A program made the translations under genes and the position numbers. DNA of 21,461 bases, taken from Lentisphaeria bacterium (GTDB lineage Bacteria > Verrucomicrobiota > Lentisphaeria > Oligosphaerales > Oligosphaeraceae). The notes beneath the pieces were generated by a model. The model worked only from the letters and a program-made list of their open reading frames with translations. It did not search any database and was not told where the DNA came from. The stretch spans positions 1 to 21,461 of the forward strand of contig JAEEXV010000387.1 of assembly GCA_016287975.1 (NCBI GenBank). The letters run 5' to 3'. This document shows positions 14,601 to 21,461 of this stretch, in pieces (the stretch's first letter is position 1; each line of letters begins with the position of its first letter).

Positions 14601-15209
14601 CATGCGCGCATAGTAGTAGATGGGAGCCGCAGTCACCGGCACTGGCAGCCGCGCGGCGATGTACCAGCGTTTGCCCCATACGACCTGGGTGTCACCATCC
14701 TTGCGGAGCACGCCATGCCGCCCGGGCATCTCGGCTGCGCGCAGACAAATTGGCGGGACGGCGAGCACCTCCAGGATGCCGACCGACTCCAGCCTCTCGA
14801 GTTTGCACGAGAAGTTCCGCACCTCAAAGGAGGTCTCAGGCGCGCCAGCGGGAACGAAGAGGCTGAAGGAGACCTTGGATGTCGTGTTGGCATAACTGAC
14901 CTCGACGGGCTGCCATTCCCCCGTGAGTTCGAAGACCGGGATGGAGGTGACCTGCCCCAGCTGGCCGCTGACCATCGCCCGCAGTTTTCCGCTTCCGCGC
15001 ACCTCGCAGCGGTATGCAGTCCGCCATCCCGGAATCGCCGGAACCACGGACGAGACGCCGGCATTCGGAGTCGCCGCCCTGCCCTTCAGGATGGCGCCCT
15101 CCAGCGTGCAGGTCCCGCCTTTCATTCCGCGGAAGCCGCTTAACGTCGAAGGGGCGGCAAGACAGCAGAGGGAGGCAAGCAAAAACAGCGAGATGAAGAG
15201 TTGTTTCAT
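11616..15209 (-). CDS. Giant secreted multidomain glycosidase-like protein, paralogue A
   Basis: A 1197-residue protein with signal peptide MKQLFISLFLLASLCCLAA. Approximate order: two N-terminal beta-sandwich regions (25-290); a CBM9-like domain (about 296-510) with VGRGTPAIDGKLDDAAW, MLWDDENLYLAF, DDCIAILL and YWEAEVAIPW; further beta-rich segments (520-810); a C-terminal TIM-barrel-like domain (about 816-1120) with HLCWDYEF near 930 as a candidate acid strand and the CFCDECRADF loop seen in many glycosidase barrels; then a short C-terminal beta domain (VLMNHGRRPQRF). It probably acts on glycans at the cell surface; no known GH family is certain. AAAGGAA (complement of 15219-15225) lies ten bases before the start. 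It is the last gene of the leftward operon, 34 bases after its paralogue. CCGG sites crowd its 5' half only. Confidence 0.78.
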   Translation of the reverse strand: MKQLFISLFLLASLCCLAAPSTLSGFRGMKGGTCTLEGAILKGRAATPNAGVSSVVPAIPGWRTAYRCEVRGSGKLRAMVSGQLGQVTSIPVFELTGEWQPVEVSYANTTSKVSFSLFVPAGAPETSFEVRNFSCKLERLESVGILEVLAVPPICLRAAEMPGRHGVLRKDGDTQVVWGKRWYIAARLPVPVTAAPIYYYARMRHQGKGVGIANLIHHDSLQIVAPEVRFASGDAWQWLRFGPIPTGHAFPEAAIRFGGDAQSQYFLDRVVIATDASLTPAQLDAMPCQVSDRASVAVGRGTPAIDGKLDDAAWVNSLPIGPFMLMGRTVFAAEQTMARMLWDDENLYLAFSCGEPALAPSANRMHAFQRKVTAHDQDAIYKDDCIAILLANPAVPSEVSEVVVNAAGAILDSRDERSNMWQKRDKSWESGARAAVQVHAEEPVGYWEAEVAIPWKALGGKPGAIPWEIKIGRFEWPSKEMSSYTPISGGLHLNESFFEARFVPNVPGTGVSAWPEFAPGANRLAIQSDQLSSRQPLLLRVETAFDRKPPHTVHSDREAAFSLDGKDAFRFRWRIFDASLRELLRSPQYRLALSAQTMDVALPKGARLLCNGRPAAGRAILATGVNELEVQAPAGAQVRLSVDGAPISFPEGWRKAGADRWKLTLADGATELWPNWKADALHLIRGGVQHLFFCPRGFPGSTASEYTLVLDLPEGVQFLGASGYINHHQTTVRESPSPLGRGWTRRRIAFSQPRKWSETLPTDRYYTVVLAADADVSAESSAFYFHAESPADGLSEAPQKVPLVFLPAIRGTQPKTLGVGISSFRLGALDDLALTRRTLAFFRDLGATRFTSANKHHYAELPNAIYFNFRWCFSFVPFLKEHPDYALIDRRGRRSDHLVCSRKFLTAPECRKYIVESLPAWQKRWGMVEHLCWDYEFRVLDAPIACFCDECRADFAKAARLPGVPNAAEIAARHFDAWTDYMTTRFADLAELLCKAAHEALPGIVFSVYSGYQSDENCSFFGVDWRKLDGRIDLAIAGYGRDLAVLTATRKALPRTPLALGAYTRPYEFGDKRPVPPVTLAQLLRRSADATAGFFVYYLPNLDGRSYTAISRAASILARYEPFFLRGENHPERLAAAGLPEADAALLSDGQGKWLLVLMNHGRRPQRFRLDAAKLGLSGLPPEVTLAPGDGAVFPAK

Positions 15210-15340
15210 GATGCGGGATTCCTTTCTGGCGATTCGGCGTTCTTCACTTCATTTCGCGGTGGAAGACGGCGGCGTCACCGGGTGGGATGGTGATTTGCGA
15301 TGGTAGATCGGGCAGACCGAGTTTCGCGGCATCGAGCCGG
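13339..15340. other. CCGG-rich island across the junction of the two paralogues
   Basis: About 21 CCGG tetramers lie here, against about three in the preceding 8.4 kb and about one in the following 6.1 kb (manual count). The island covers the 5' half of paralogue A, the 34-base gap and the last ~100 bases of paralogue B. Its edges do not match gene ends. Confidence 0.65.
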
Positions 15341-18300
15341 AAAGTGCGCGGCTGTACGGCGTGGTTCATGAGGATGAGCAGCCCATTCCCCTTGCCGTCG
15401 GCAAGGAGCGCGGCGTTCTCCTCGGGCAGACCAGCCGCCGCAAGGCGTTCAAGGTGGTTTTCGCGACGCTTGAAGAAGGCCTCGTATTGCGCGATGATGC
15501 GCGAGGCGCGCGCGACCGCCGTGAAACTGCGCCCGTCCATCGACGGCAGGTAGTAGACGAAGAAGCCCGCGTTGGCGTCGGCGGCGCGGCGCAGCAATTG
15601 GGCGAGAGTGAACGGCGGGACGGGGCGTTTGTCGCCGAAGTCGTACGGCGTGACGATGGCGCCGAGCATCAGCGGCGTGCTGGGCAAGGCGGCCCTCGTC
15701 GCGTCCAGCACGCTGCGCACGCGGCCGTATCCTGCGCTGGCCAGGTCGATGCGCCCGTCGAGCTTGGCCCAGTCGACGCCGTATTCGAGTTTGTTCGCGG
15801 GGCTCTGGTAGGCGGAGTAGACCGAGAAGACAATGCCAGGGATCGCCTCGTGCGCGGCCTTGCAGAAGTATTCCGCGAGGTCGGCGAAGCGCGTGGTCAT
15901 GAACTCCACCCACGCGTCGCGGTGCTTGACGATGATCTCCGCGCGCACTGGGACCGTCGGCAGTCTTGCGGTCTTCGCGAAGTCGGCGCGGCACTGGTCG
16001 CAGTAGCAGGCGATTTCCGAGTCGAATGGCCCGCCCAGTTCATAGTCCCAGCAGATGATGGCGAGTTTGCCCCAGGCCGCGTGCCACTTCGGGAAGAACT
16101 CCAGGATGTATCGGCGGCATTCGGGCGTCGTGAGAATGCGCGGGCAGACCTCGTGGTTGGAGCGCGTGCCGTTTCGGTAGACGAGCGCCGCCTCGGGGTG
16201 CCTGGCGAGGAACGGCTTGAAGTGGAAGTTCCACCCCTTGAAGTTGAAGTAGATGGCGTTCGGCAGTTCGTCATAGTGCCGTTGAGTCGCGCTGGTGAAG
16301 CCTGTAAAGCCCATCGAGCGCAGGAACGACAGCATCGGCGGAAGCAGCGTCTGGTCGGTCAGGGCCCCCAGGCGGCTGCAGCTGATGCGCACGGCGAGTT
16401 CTTTGGGCTGCACGCCCTGAATCGGCGGCAGAAAGACCAGCGGAACCTTCTGCGGGGCCTCTGTGATCCCGTCCGCCAGGCTCTCCGCATGAAAATAGAA
16501 GGCGCCCGTTTTCAAGGCGTCCCGCTCTGATGCCTCGATCTGAACGACGATGTACTTCTCCGAGGGATAGTTCTCCGACCATGGACGCTGCCCTGCGACC
16601 GCGACACGCCAGCGCCGCCACCCCTTTCCCAACGGCGAGAAAGGCGCCTCCTGCACGGCGGTCTCGTAGTATCGGATGTAGCCGCTGGCGCCTTGCACGC
16701 GGACGCCCTCAGGCAGGTCAAGCACAATCGCGTAATCGCGGACGGTCTTGCCAGGGAAGCCGCGCGGGCAGAAGAAGAGTTGCTGCACGCCGCCGCGGAT
16801 CAGATGCAGGCCGTCGGACTTCCAGTTCGGCCAGAGCTCGGTCGCCCCGTCGGCGAGGATGAGGCGCCAGCGGTTCGGAGCCGTCCTGGTCCAGCCATCG
16901 GGGAACGGGATGGGCACGCCGTCCACCGCGAGGCGCACGGCGGCCTTTTCGTCGGCGGCGAGTTCCAGTTCGTTGAGGCCCGTGGCGAGGATGGCGCCGC
17001 GGTCGGCGGGACGGCCGTTGCAGAGGAGCCGCGCGCCAGCGGGAAGCGCGACCTCCAGTGTCTCGGCGGAGAGGGCGAGGCGGTAGCGCGGCGAACGCAG
17101 CACTTCCCGTAGCGAGGCGTCGGCGACGCGCCAGCGGAATTGGAAGGCGTCCTTGCCCTCCAGGTTGATGGCGAGGTCGCCCGCGCCATGCACGGCGACG
17201 GGGCGTTGCTTCGCGAAGGTGCTTTCGGCGGTCAAGAGCAGTGGCGACACGCTTTGGAGCGCCAGGCGGTTCGGGCCAGGCGTGAACTCTGGCCACGCCG
17301 TGATGGATGCGCCAGGAAGGCGCTCCGCAAAGCGCAGTTCAATGAAGTCGCCGTCCTGGTGCAGGCCGTCATGCCGAATAGGCTGATAGCCGCTCGTCTC
17401 CTTGGAGGGCTTCTCGATGCGAGACAACTTCGCGTGCCATGGCGCCACTCCAGGCTTGCCGCCCAGCGCCGCCCACGGGATCGCCAGCTCGGCATCCCAG
17501 AAGCCGCCCGTGCTCTCGGTGCGCACCGCAATGGCCGCGCGCACGCCAGATTCCCATGCCGTGTCGCGCTTCAGCCACATGTCCTCACGGGGGCTCGCGC
17601 AGTCCAGGACCGCCCCTGAGGCGCTGACGAGAATGTCGTGCACACGCCGATCTGAGTTCGGATTCACGAGCAGCACCGACACGCAGTCGTCCTGATAGGT
17701 CTGTTTCAATTCGTCGTGCGCGGTGATGTTGCGGCGGAACTCCTGGAGGCGGTTGGCGGCGGGCGTGAGGGCGGATTCGAGGCAATGGAAGAAGACATAG
17801 AGGTTTTCGTCGTCCCACAGCAGCCTCGCGGTGGTCTGCTCGGAGGCGAAACTCATGCGTCCCTGCAGCAGGAACGGCCCCAGCGGAAGACTGTCCCGCC
17901 AGACGGCATCGAGTTCGCCGTCCACTTTCGGCGTGCCGCGCCCGACGGCGACCGCGCCGCCGTCGCCATCCTCCTGGCACGGCACGGCGTCCAGATCGGC
18001 AGGCTTGAGCGATCCGTCGGTTGTGACGACGGTGCGGTCCAGTTGGAACTCGGTGTATTTGCCCTCCCCTCCGATGAATTTGACGGCGACCTCAGGGAAG
18101 GCGAGGTTGGCGGCGACTGGCCCCAGCCGCAGCCATTCCCAGCGGCTGGGACCCGTGCATCGGGCCTCTGGTGCGAGATTCTGCTGGCTCTCGTGGTGGA
18201 TGAGCGCCGCGCCGCCAGGCATCTTTCCGCCGTGGCGCATCCGCACATAGTAGTAGACAGGGCGAGAGGTCAAGGGCACGGGCAGGCACGCCACCACCGA

Positions 18301-18888
18301 ATAGCATCTGCCCCACACGACGGTCAGTCCGTCCCTGCGCGGCGGCGTGGCCAGCAGCTCCTTGTTGGCGAGGCCCATTTCCCCCGTGTCCTTGCGCAGG
18401 CGCGCATGGCGCGCGGGCCGCTCGGCGGCGCGGATGCAGACTGGCGCGACCGCGAGATCCGCCAGTTCTGGCATCGCCTCCAGTTCGGCGGTCAGATTCC
18501 GCAGCTCGAAGGAGGCTTCCGCGCAGCCTGGCGCCAGATACAGCCCGAACGACACGTGCGCGGTCGTCTCCGCATAGCTGATGGCGATGGTCTGCCACTC
18601 CGCGGAAAGCTCCACGGGCACTCGGCTGAACACCCGCCCCTGGCGCCCGTTGACGCTCGCCCGCACCTTGCCGCTCCCCCGCACCTCAACGCAGAAGGTC
18701 GTGCGCCGCCCAGGCGCCACCGCGAAGGCGGCGGCGACGCCCGCGTTCCGCGACGCCGCCCTCCCCTTCAGCACGCCGCCCTCCAGTTGGCAACTGGCGC
18801 CGCCGATGCCACGGAAGCCATTCAATGGCAATGCCTCGGCAAACGCCAGCGCCACCACGGCGAACAACCAGGCCAATATGATTCTCAT
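15244..18888 (-). CDS. Giant secreted multidomain glycosidase-like protein, paralogue B
   Basis: A 1214-residue paralogue of the downstream gene, collinear over its whole length and by eye more than half identical. Signal peptide MRIILAWLFAVVALAFA; I chose this Met because it begins the hydrophobic core, though an in-frame ATG at 18915 adds nine residues. The CBM9-like domain starts near residue 312 (VGRGTPKVDGELDAVW, LLWDDENLYVFF). The barrel has IICWDYEL near 947 and CYCDQCRADF, so the WDYE strand and paired Cys loop are kept in both copies. About 18 extra residues (around GEMGLANKELLATPP) separate it from paralogue A before VVWGR. It lies 107 bases after the pseudopilin gene, a gap that holds a hairpin. 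Likely function is extracellular glycan binding and cleavage; the substrate is unknown. Confidence 0.78.
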   Translation of the reverse strand: MRIILAWLFAVVALAFAEALPLNGFRGIGGASCQLEGGVLKGRAASRNAGVAAAFAVAPGRRTTFCVEVRGSGKVRASVNGRQGRVFSRVPVELSAEWQTIAISYAETTAHVSFGLYLAPGCAEASFELRNLTAELEAMPELADLAVAPVCIRAAERPARHARLRKDTGEMGLANKELLATPPRRDGLTVVWGRCYSVVACLPVPLTSRPVYYYVRMRHGGKMPGGAALIHHESQQNLAPEARCTGPSRWEWLRLGPVAANLAFPEVAVKFIGGEGKYTEFQLDRTVVTTDGSLKPADLDAVPCQEDGDGGAVAVGRGTPKVDGELDAVWRDSLPLGPFLLQGRMSFASEQTTARLLWDDENLYVFFHCLESALTPAANRLQEFRRNITAHDELKQTYQDDCVSVLLVNPNSDRRVHDILVSASGAVLDCASPREDMWLKRDTAWESGVRAAIAVRTESTGGFWDAELAIPWAALGGKPGVAPWHAKLSRIEKPSKETSGYQPIRHDGLHQDGDFIELRFAERLPGASITAWPEFTPGPNRLALQSVSPLLLTAESTFAKQRPVAVHGAGDLAINLEGKDAFQFRWRVADASLREVLRSPRYRLALSAETLEVALPAGARLLCNGRPADRGAILATGLNELELAADEKAAVRLAVDGVPIPFPDGWTRTAPNRWRLILADGATELWPNWKSDGLHLIRGGVQQLFFCPRGFPGKTVRDYAIVLDLPEGVRVQGASGYIRYYETAVQEAPFSPLGKGWRRWRVAVAGQRPWSENYPSEKYIVVQIEASERDALKTGAFYFHAESLADGITEAPQKVPLVFLPPIQGVQPKELAVRISCSRLGALTDQTLLPPMLSFLRSMGFTGFTSATQRHYDELPNAIYFNFKGWNFHFKPFLARHPEAALVYRNGTRSNHEVCPRILTTPECRRYILEFFPKWHAAWGKLAIICWDYELGGPFDSEIACYCDQCRADFAKTARLPTVPVRAEIIVKHRDAWVEFMTTRFADLAEYFCKAAHEAIPGIVFSVYSAYQSPANKLEYGVDWAKLDGRIDLASAGYGRVRSVLDATRAALPSTPLMLGAIVTPYDFGDKRPVPPFTLAQLLRRAADANAGFFVYYLPSMDGRSFTAVARASRIIAQYEAFFKRRENHLERLAAAGLPEENAALLADGKGNGLLILMNHAVQPRTFRLDAAKLGLPDLPSQITIPPGDAAVFHREMK

Positions 18889-18949
18889 GCTGCCCAGATT
18901 TCCCAAGTTTCGCATTTACCTGGCGTGTGCCGACGGGCTTGCCAGTTGA

Positions 18950-18978
18950 GTTCTGTGGCGGGCCGTTTTCGGCCCGCC
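18950..18978 (+). repeat. Dispersed palindromic element, second strong copy
   Basis: GGCGGGCCG (18957-18965) pairs with CGGCCCGCC (18970-18978) around TTTT. It shares 26 of 27 bases with 4919-4945. It lies in the leftward operon between pseudopilin and paralogue B, where it could reduce read-through or protect the pseudopilin mRNA end. Confidence 0.8.
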
Positions 18979-18995
18979 GTCTTTCGCCTTCTCCT

Positions 18996-19712
18996 CTACA
19001 ACTGCTTCCTGATGTAGAAGTTCGCGTTGGAGATCTCAGTCCGTGAGACGGCGGCGGCGTGGCAGTCGCCGAAAACCGCGTTGGCCCTCTTGTTGTGCAG
19101 GAACCACATGCCCTTGCCCGTGGCGCTCATGTTGTCGGGGACGCACAGGTTCCAGGGGTTGCCCCAGCTGCAGCCCTGGTAGGTGAAATCACCGTAGTCG
19201 GTGCTGTTGAAGCGGTCGGCGAAGTTGATGAGGTCGCTCAGGCGCTCCGCCTGCGTGCGGCGCATGGCGACGTAGGGGCCGCCAGGGACGGGCTGCGTGT
19301 ATGGCATCTGGTTGTAGCCATAGTCGGCGTATTTCCAGGCCTTGCGGCCGTAGGGGTTGGTCGGGCAGTCGAGGATGGAGCCTGCCAGGCAGGAGATGGT
19401 CCAGGTCTTTGTCGCCGCCATGTACATGGTCTTGAGGTAGTCGCCTGCGAAGGGGTGCTGCTTTTCATTGCACCAGTAGTAGGAGCCAGAGGTCGGCTTC
19501 GGAACGGTGGCGGGCGCGTAGAACTCGTCGTAGTCGTTGGCGTAGAAGTTCAGGGTCAGGCCAAGTTGCTTGAGTTTGTTCAGGCACGAAATGGCCTTCG
19601 CCTTCTCCCGCGCCTGCGAAAGCGCGGGCAGCAGCATGGAGGCGAGGATCGCGATGATGGCGATGACGACGAGAAGTTCAATGAGCGTGAACAGGGAACG
19701 GATTCTACGCAT
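18996..19712 (-). CDS. Type II/IV pseudopilin-like protein with H-x9-D motif
   Basis: The 238-residue protein has the prepilin N-terminal methylation site and helix ([19 protein letters not shown], residues 8-26) followed by [21 protein letters not shown], the hallmark of the large pseudopilin families of Lentisphaerota and Planctomycetota. The leader MRRIRSL would be cut by a prepilin peptidase before the Phe. The C-terminus contains [14 protein letters not shown]: the His followed by nine residues and Asp of the H-x9-DG motif, but with Cys in place of Gly. The middle is Tyr/Trp/Gly-rich with several Cys. AAGGAG lies about nine bases before the start. Such proteins probably assemble in a type II-like secretion or surface system; being inside a glycosidase operon suggests a role in exporting or displaying those enzymes, or in glycan binding. 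Confidence 0.9.
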   Translation of the reverse strand: MRRIRSLFTLIELLVVIAIIAILASMLLPALSQAREKAKAISCLNKLKQLGLTLNFYANDYDEFYAPATVPKPTSGSYYWCNEKQHPFAGDYLKTMYMAATKTWTISCLAGSILDCPTNPYGRKAWKYADYGYNQMPYTQPVPGGPYVAMRRTQAERLSDLINFADRFNSTDYGDFTYQGCSWGNPWNLCVPDNMSATGKGMWFLHNKRANAVFGDCHAAAVSRTEISNANFYIRKQL

Positions 19713-19744
19713 GGCGGGGGTCTCCTTTGGTTGGGGTGGTGGAA

Positions 19745-20746
19745 CTATCCTTCAAAACAAAACTGGATGAGGCTTTCAAGCGGGGCGGTGGCAAGGCAGA
19801 CCACGGTGTCCGCCGCGCCATAGTAGATCTTGACTTCGCCGTCCCCCCCGACGATGAGGCCGCACGGAAAGATGACCTCCCCCCGAAAGCCCTTGCGCTC
19901 GTAGTCGGTCTCTGGGACGATCAGCGGCGTCTTCGCCATCGCGACGATCTTCGACGGGTCGTCCAAGTCGAGCAGCATGAGGCCAGCGTAGTAGCGGCGC
20001 ACCCAATGCCGTTCCCAGGCGTCCAGCGGCTGGTCGACGACCTCGACGGCATGGAAGGCGGTCAGCCATCCCGCCTTCGTCTTGACAGGCGGGGCGGCGG
20101 GGCCGATCTTGAAGTTCGCGAAGGGGACCTGCGGCGGCATCAGCACCGCCTTGCTTTCGCCCCAGAGGCGCAGGTCGTCGGAACCGCTTGAAATCCAGAT
20201 GCCGTGGACCATCGGGTCGCCCTCGCCGAACGGGCGCTCCAGGCGCATGGCCTTCCCGTGGATCTTCTCAGGGAAAAGCACCATGTTGCGGTTGGTCGGC
20301 ACCGAGATGAAACGGAAGTCGTAATGATGGAAGTCGCGCGTCACCGCAATGCCGCCGCAGGTGCCGTATTTCGAGCGCATCGCCGTGCAGACGCCAAATT
20401 CGCCATTCCCGAGGTCCGTGATGCGCGGGTCGTAGACGCGGTCGATCGCGGGATCGCCGACATCCTGGAACGACAGCACTGGCGACGGCTCGACCTGCCA
20501 GCGCACGCCGTCCTCGCTGTGCGCGAGTCCCAGGTTGGTCTGGAAGCCTGTGTGGTCGCAGATGCCCGCGTAGAAGTCGTCGTAGTCCTTCGGCGTCACG
20601 CCGTAGTCGTTGCGGAAGAGCATCAAGTATTCGCCGCCAGTGCGGATCACGCCCGCGTTGAAGACCAGCGCCGATTCATACGGCAGATCCGCTTTCGAGA
20701 GGACGACGCCGTGGCGGCGGATGAAGGATGGAGTCTGGAAATGCAT
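19745..20746 (-). CDS. GH130-family glycoside phosphorylase
   Basis: The 333-residue protein matches the GH130 five-bladed propeller: [17 protein letters not shown] near residue 105 (the Asp is the proton donor of the family), [51 protein letters not shown], a [10 protein letters not shown] segment and [14 protein letters not shown] at the end. GH130 enzymes phosphorolyse beta-mannosides, giving mannose 1-phosphate; a few members hydrolyse instead. The residue before DPRIT is Tyr, where Glu is frequent, so subfamily is uncertain. No signal peptide, hence cytosolic. The ATG at 20746 is preferred to the TTG at 20761 because it gives an 11-base gap to the upstream stop with a GAGAGAAG Shine-Dalgarno-like stretch before it. 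The gene is second in the visible leftward operon. Confidence 0.88.
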   Translation of the reverse strand: MHFQTPSFIRRHGVVLSKADLPYESALVFNAGVIRTGGEYLMLFRNDYGVTPKDYDDFYAGICDHTGFQTNLGLAHSEDGVRWQVEPSPVLSFQDVGDPAIDRVYDPRITDLGNGEFGVCTAMRSKYGTCGGIAVTRDFHHYDFRFISVPTNRNMVLFPEKIHGKAMRLERPFGEGDPMVHGIWISSGSDDLRLWGESKAVLMPPQVPFANFKIGPAAPPVKTKAGWLTAFHAVEVVDQPLDAWERHWVRRYYAGLMLLDLDDPSKIVAMAKTPLIVPETDYERKGFRGEVIFPCGLIVGGDGEVKIYYGAADTVVCLATAPLESLIQFCFEG

Positions 20747-20757
20747 GGGGGCTTCTC

Positions 20758-21461
20758 TCAATGGATGGCCGTGAGGCCGTAGCCGCGCAGCGTCTCTGCG
20801 GCCGCGTCAAGTGCCGTCGCGTCTGGCGCGGGCACATCAGGGAGGGTGTCGGGCTGGCCGACAGCGCGGTATTTCGCATGCGCCAGCGAATGGTAAGCGA
20901 GCAGCCGCACGGCGGTGAGATTCCGCAGCGGGGCGAGGACTTCCCCCGCCGCCCGGAGCAATTCGGGGGAGTCGTTGCGCCCTGGCACCAGGATCATCCG
21001 AATCTCGATCGGCTTGCCAGCCTGGTCGAGCCGCCGCAGGTTCTTCAGAATCAACTCGTTGCCGACACTGGTGAGAAGGCGGTGGAGCCCCGAATCCGCG
21101 CACTTGAAGTCGTAGAGGAAGAGGTCGCAGACGGGCAGCACCTGTTCGAAGGCGCTCCAGGGGACATGCCCGCAGGTGTCGCACGCGCAGTGCACGCCCT
21201 CCGCCTGCATCCGCGCGTAGAGCGCCGCGCAGAACTCGGGATGGAGCAGCGGCTCGCCGCCAGAGAGGGTGACGCCGCCGTCGGCGCCGTAGAAGCCGCG
21301 GTCCTCCAGCAATTTCGCCGCCGCCGCCTCCACCGTCATCGGCGTGCCGTACAACTCCAGCGCGCCGTAGAGGCACGCCTCCACGCATTGCCCGCACGCA
21401 CGGCACTGGTCGCGATGGAAGCGGTGGACGCCCCCGTTCACCTGATGGCACGGGCAGACCT
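20758..21461 (-). CDS. Radical SAM activase of a glycyl radical enzyme, 5'-partial
   Basis: The frame is open to the right window edge, so the true start and most of the radical-SAM cysteine motif are missing; the last visible codons give VCPCHQVNGG. Next comes a ferredoxin-type cluster motif CRACGQCVEACLYGAL, then GGVTLSGGEPLLHPEF (the SAM-binding GGE), CDTCGHVP, FLYDFKCAD and RMILVPGRND. This is the layout of pyruvate formate-lyase-activating enzyme relatives with an auxiliary 4Fe-4S insert, which create the Gly radical on a partner such as a diol dehydratase or formate-lyase. The partner should lie just upstream, outside the window. Anaerobic life is implied. An internal GTG at 21441 is not a believable start because it would cut off the cluster cysteines. 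Confidence 0.88.
   Translation of the reverse strand, partial: VCPCHQVNGGVHRFHRDQCRACGQCVEACLYGALELYGTPMTVEAAAAKLLEDRGFYGADGGVTLSGGEPLLHPEFCAALYARMQAEGVHCACDTCGHVPWSAFEQVLPVCDLFLYDFKCADSGLHRLLTSVGNELILKNLRRLDQAGKPIEIRMILVPGRNDSPELLRAAGEVLAPLRNLTAVRLLAYHSLAHAKYRAVGQPDTLPDVPAPDATALDAAAETLRGYGLTAIH

Noticed and set aside
13548..15143. 531-codon plus-strand frame opposite paralogue A
   Set aside because: The translation is low in recognisable structure and mirrors the GC-biased codons of the real minus-strand gene.

Overview
This 21.5 kb, GC-rich window looks like chromosome from an anaerobic, polysaccharide-degrading bacterium of the Lentisphaerota (Victivallales-like), or less likely a related Verrucomicrobiota or Planctomycetota lineage. 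The evidence is a pseudopilin-like protein with the [16 protein letters not shown] leader and a C-terminal H-x9-D motif, two giant secreted multidomain glycosidase-like proteins, a GH130 phosphorylase, a glycyl-radical-enzyme activase, and several families frequent in that superphylum (neutral-ceramidase-fold proteins, GH10-like barrels). Taxonomy is inferred from protein style only.

Layout. Positions 1-4609 (+) form a tight operon, most genes joined by ATGA overlaps: two Cys-rich small proteins (the first cut by the window edge), a BASS-type transporter, a GntR/FCD regulator, a secreted SGNH esterase of rhamnogalacturonan-acetylesterase type, and a ceramidase-fold protein. Positions 4610-4985 are non-coding and full of repeats and hairpins. 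Positions 4986-7905 (+) hold a cytosolic GH-like TIM barrel protein and a class-III aminotransferase. A small ORF with a strong Shine-Dalgarno (7916) and a small membrane protein (8127) follow. Positions 8599-11606 (+) encode an aspartokinase that resembles the ectoine-cluster type, a four-helix membrane protein, and a CoaBC protein whose decarboxylase half has lost its catalytic motifs. Positions 11616-21461 (-) are a converging operon transcribed leftward: activase (cut by the right edge), GH130 phosphorylase, pseudopilin, and two tandem paralogous secreted proteins of about 1200 residues.

How it may work together (inference): the flanking operons are carbohydrate-use loci. Secreted esterase and large surface proteins would release or trim glycans, GH130 would phosphorolyse mannosides in the cytosol, and the GntR protein would control uptake and catabolism. 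The middle block is housekeeping (aspartate-family amino acids, coenzyme A).

The most unusual signal is not a gene. By manual count the tetramer CCGG occurs about 37 times in 1-4946, about 3 times in 4947-13338, about 21 times in 13339-15340, and about once in 15341-21461, while GGCC and GCGC stay common throughout. In the poor blocks Pro-Gly is almost always written with CCTGG or CCAGG. This looks like strong CCGG avoidance interrupted by DNA that has not yet been purged, with one island starting in the middle of a gene. A second unusual feature is a dispersed palindromic repeat with a TTTT loop whose copies show a compensatory base-pair change.
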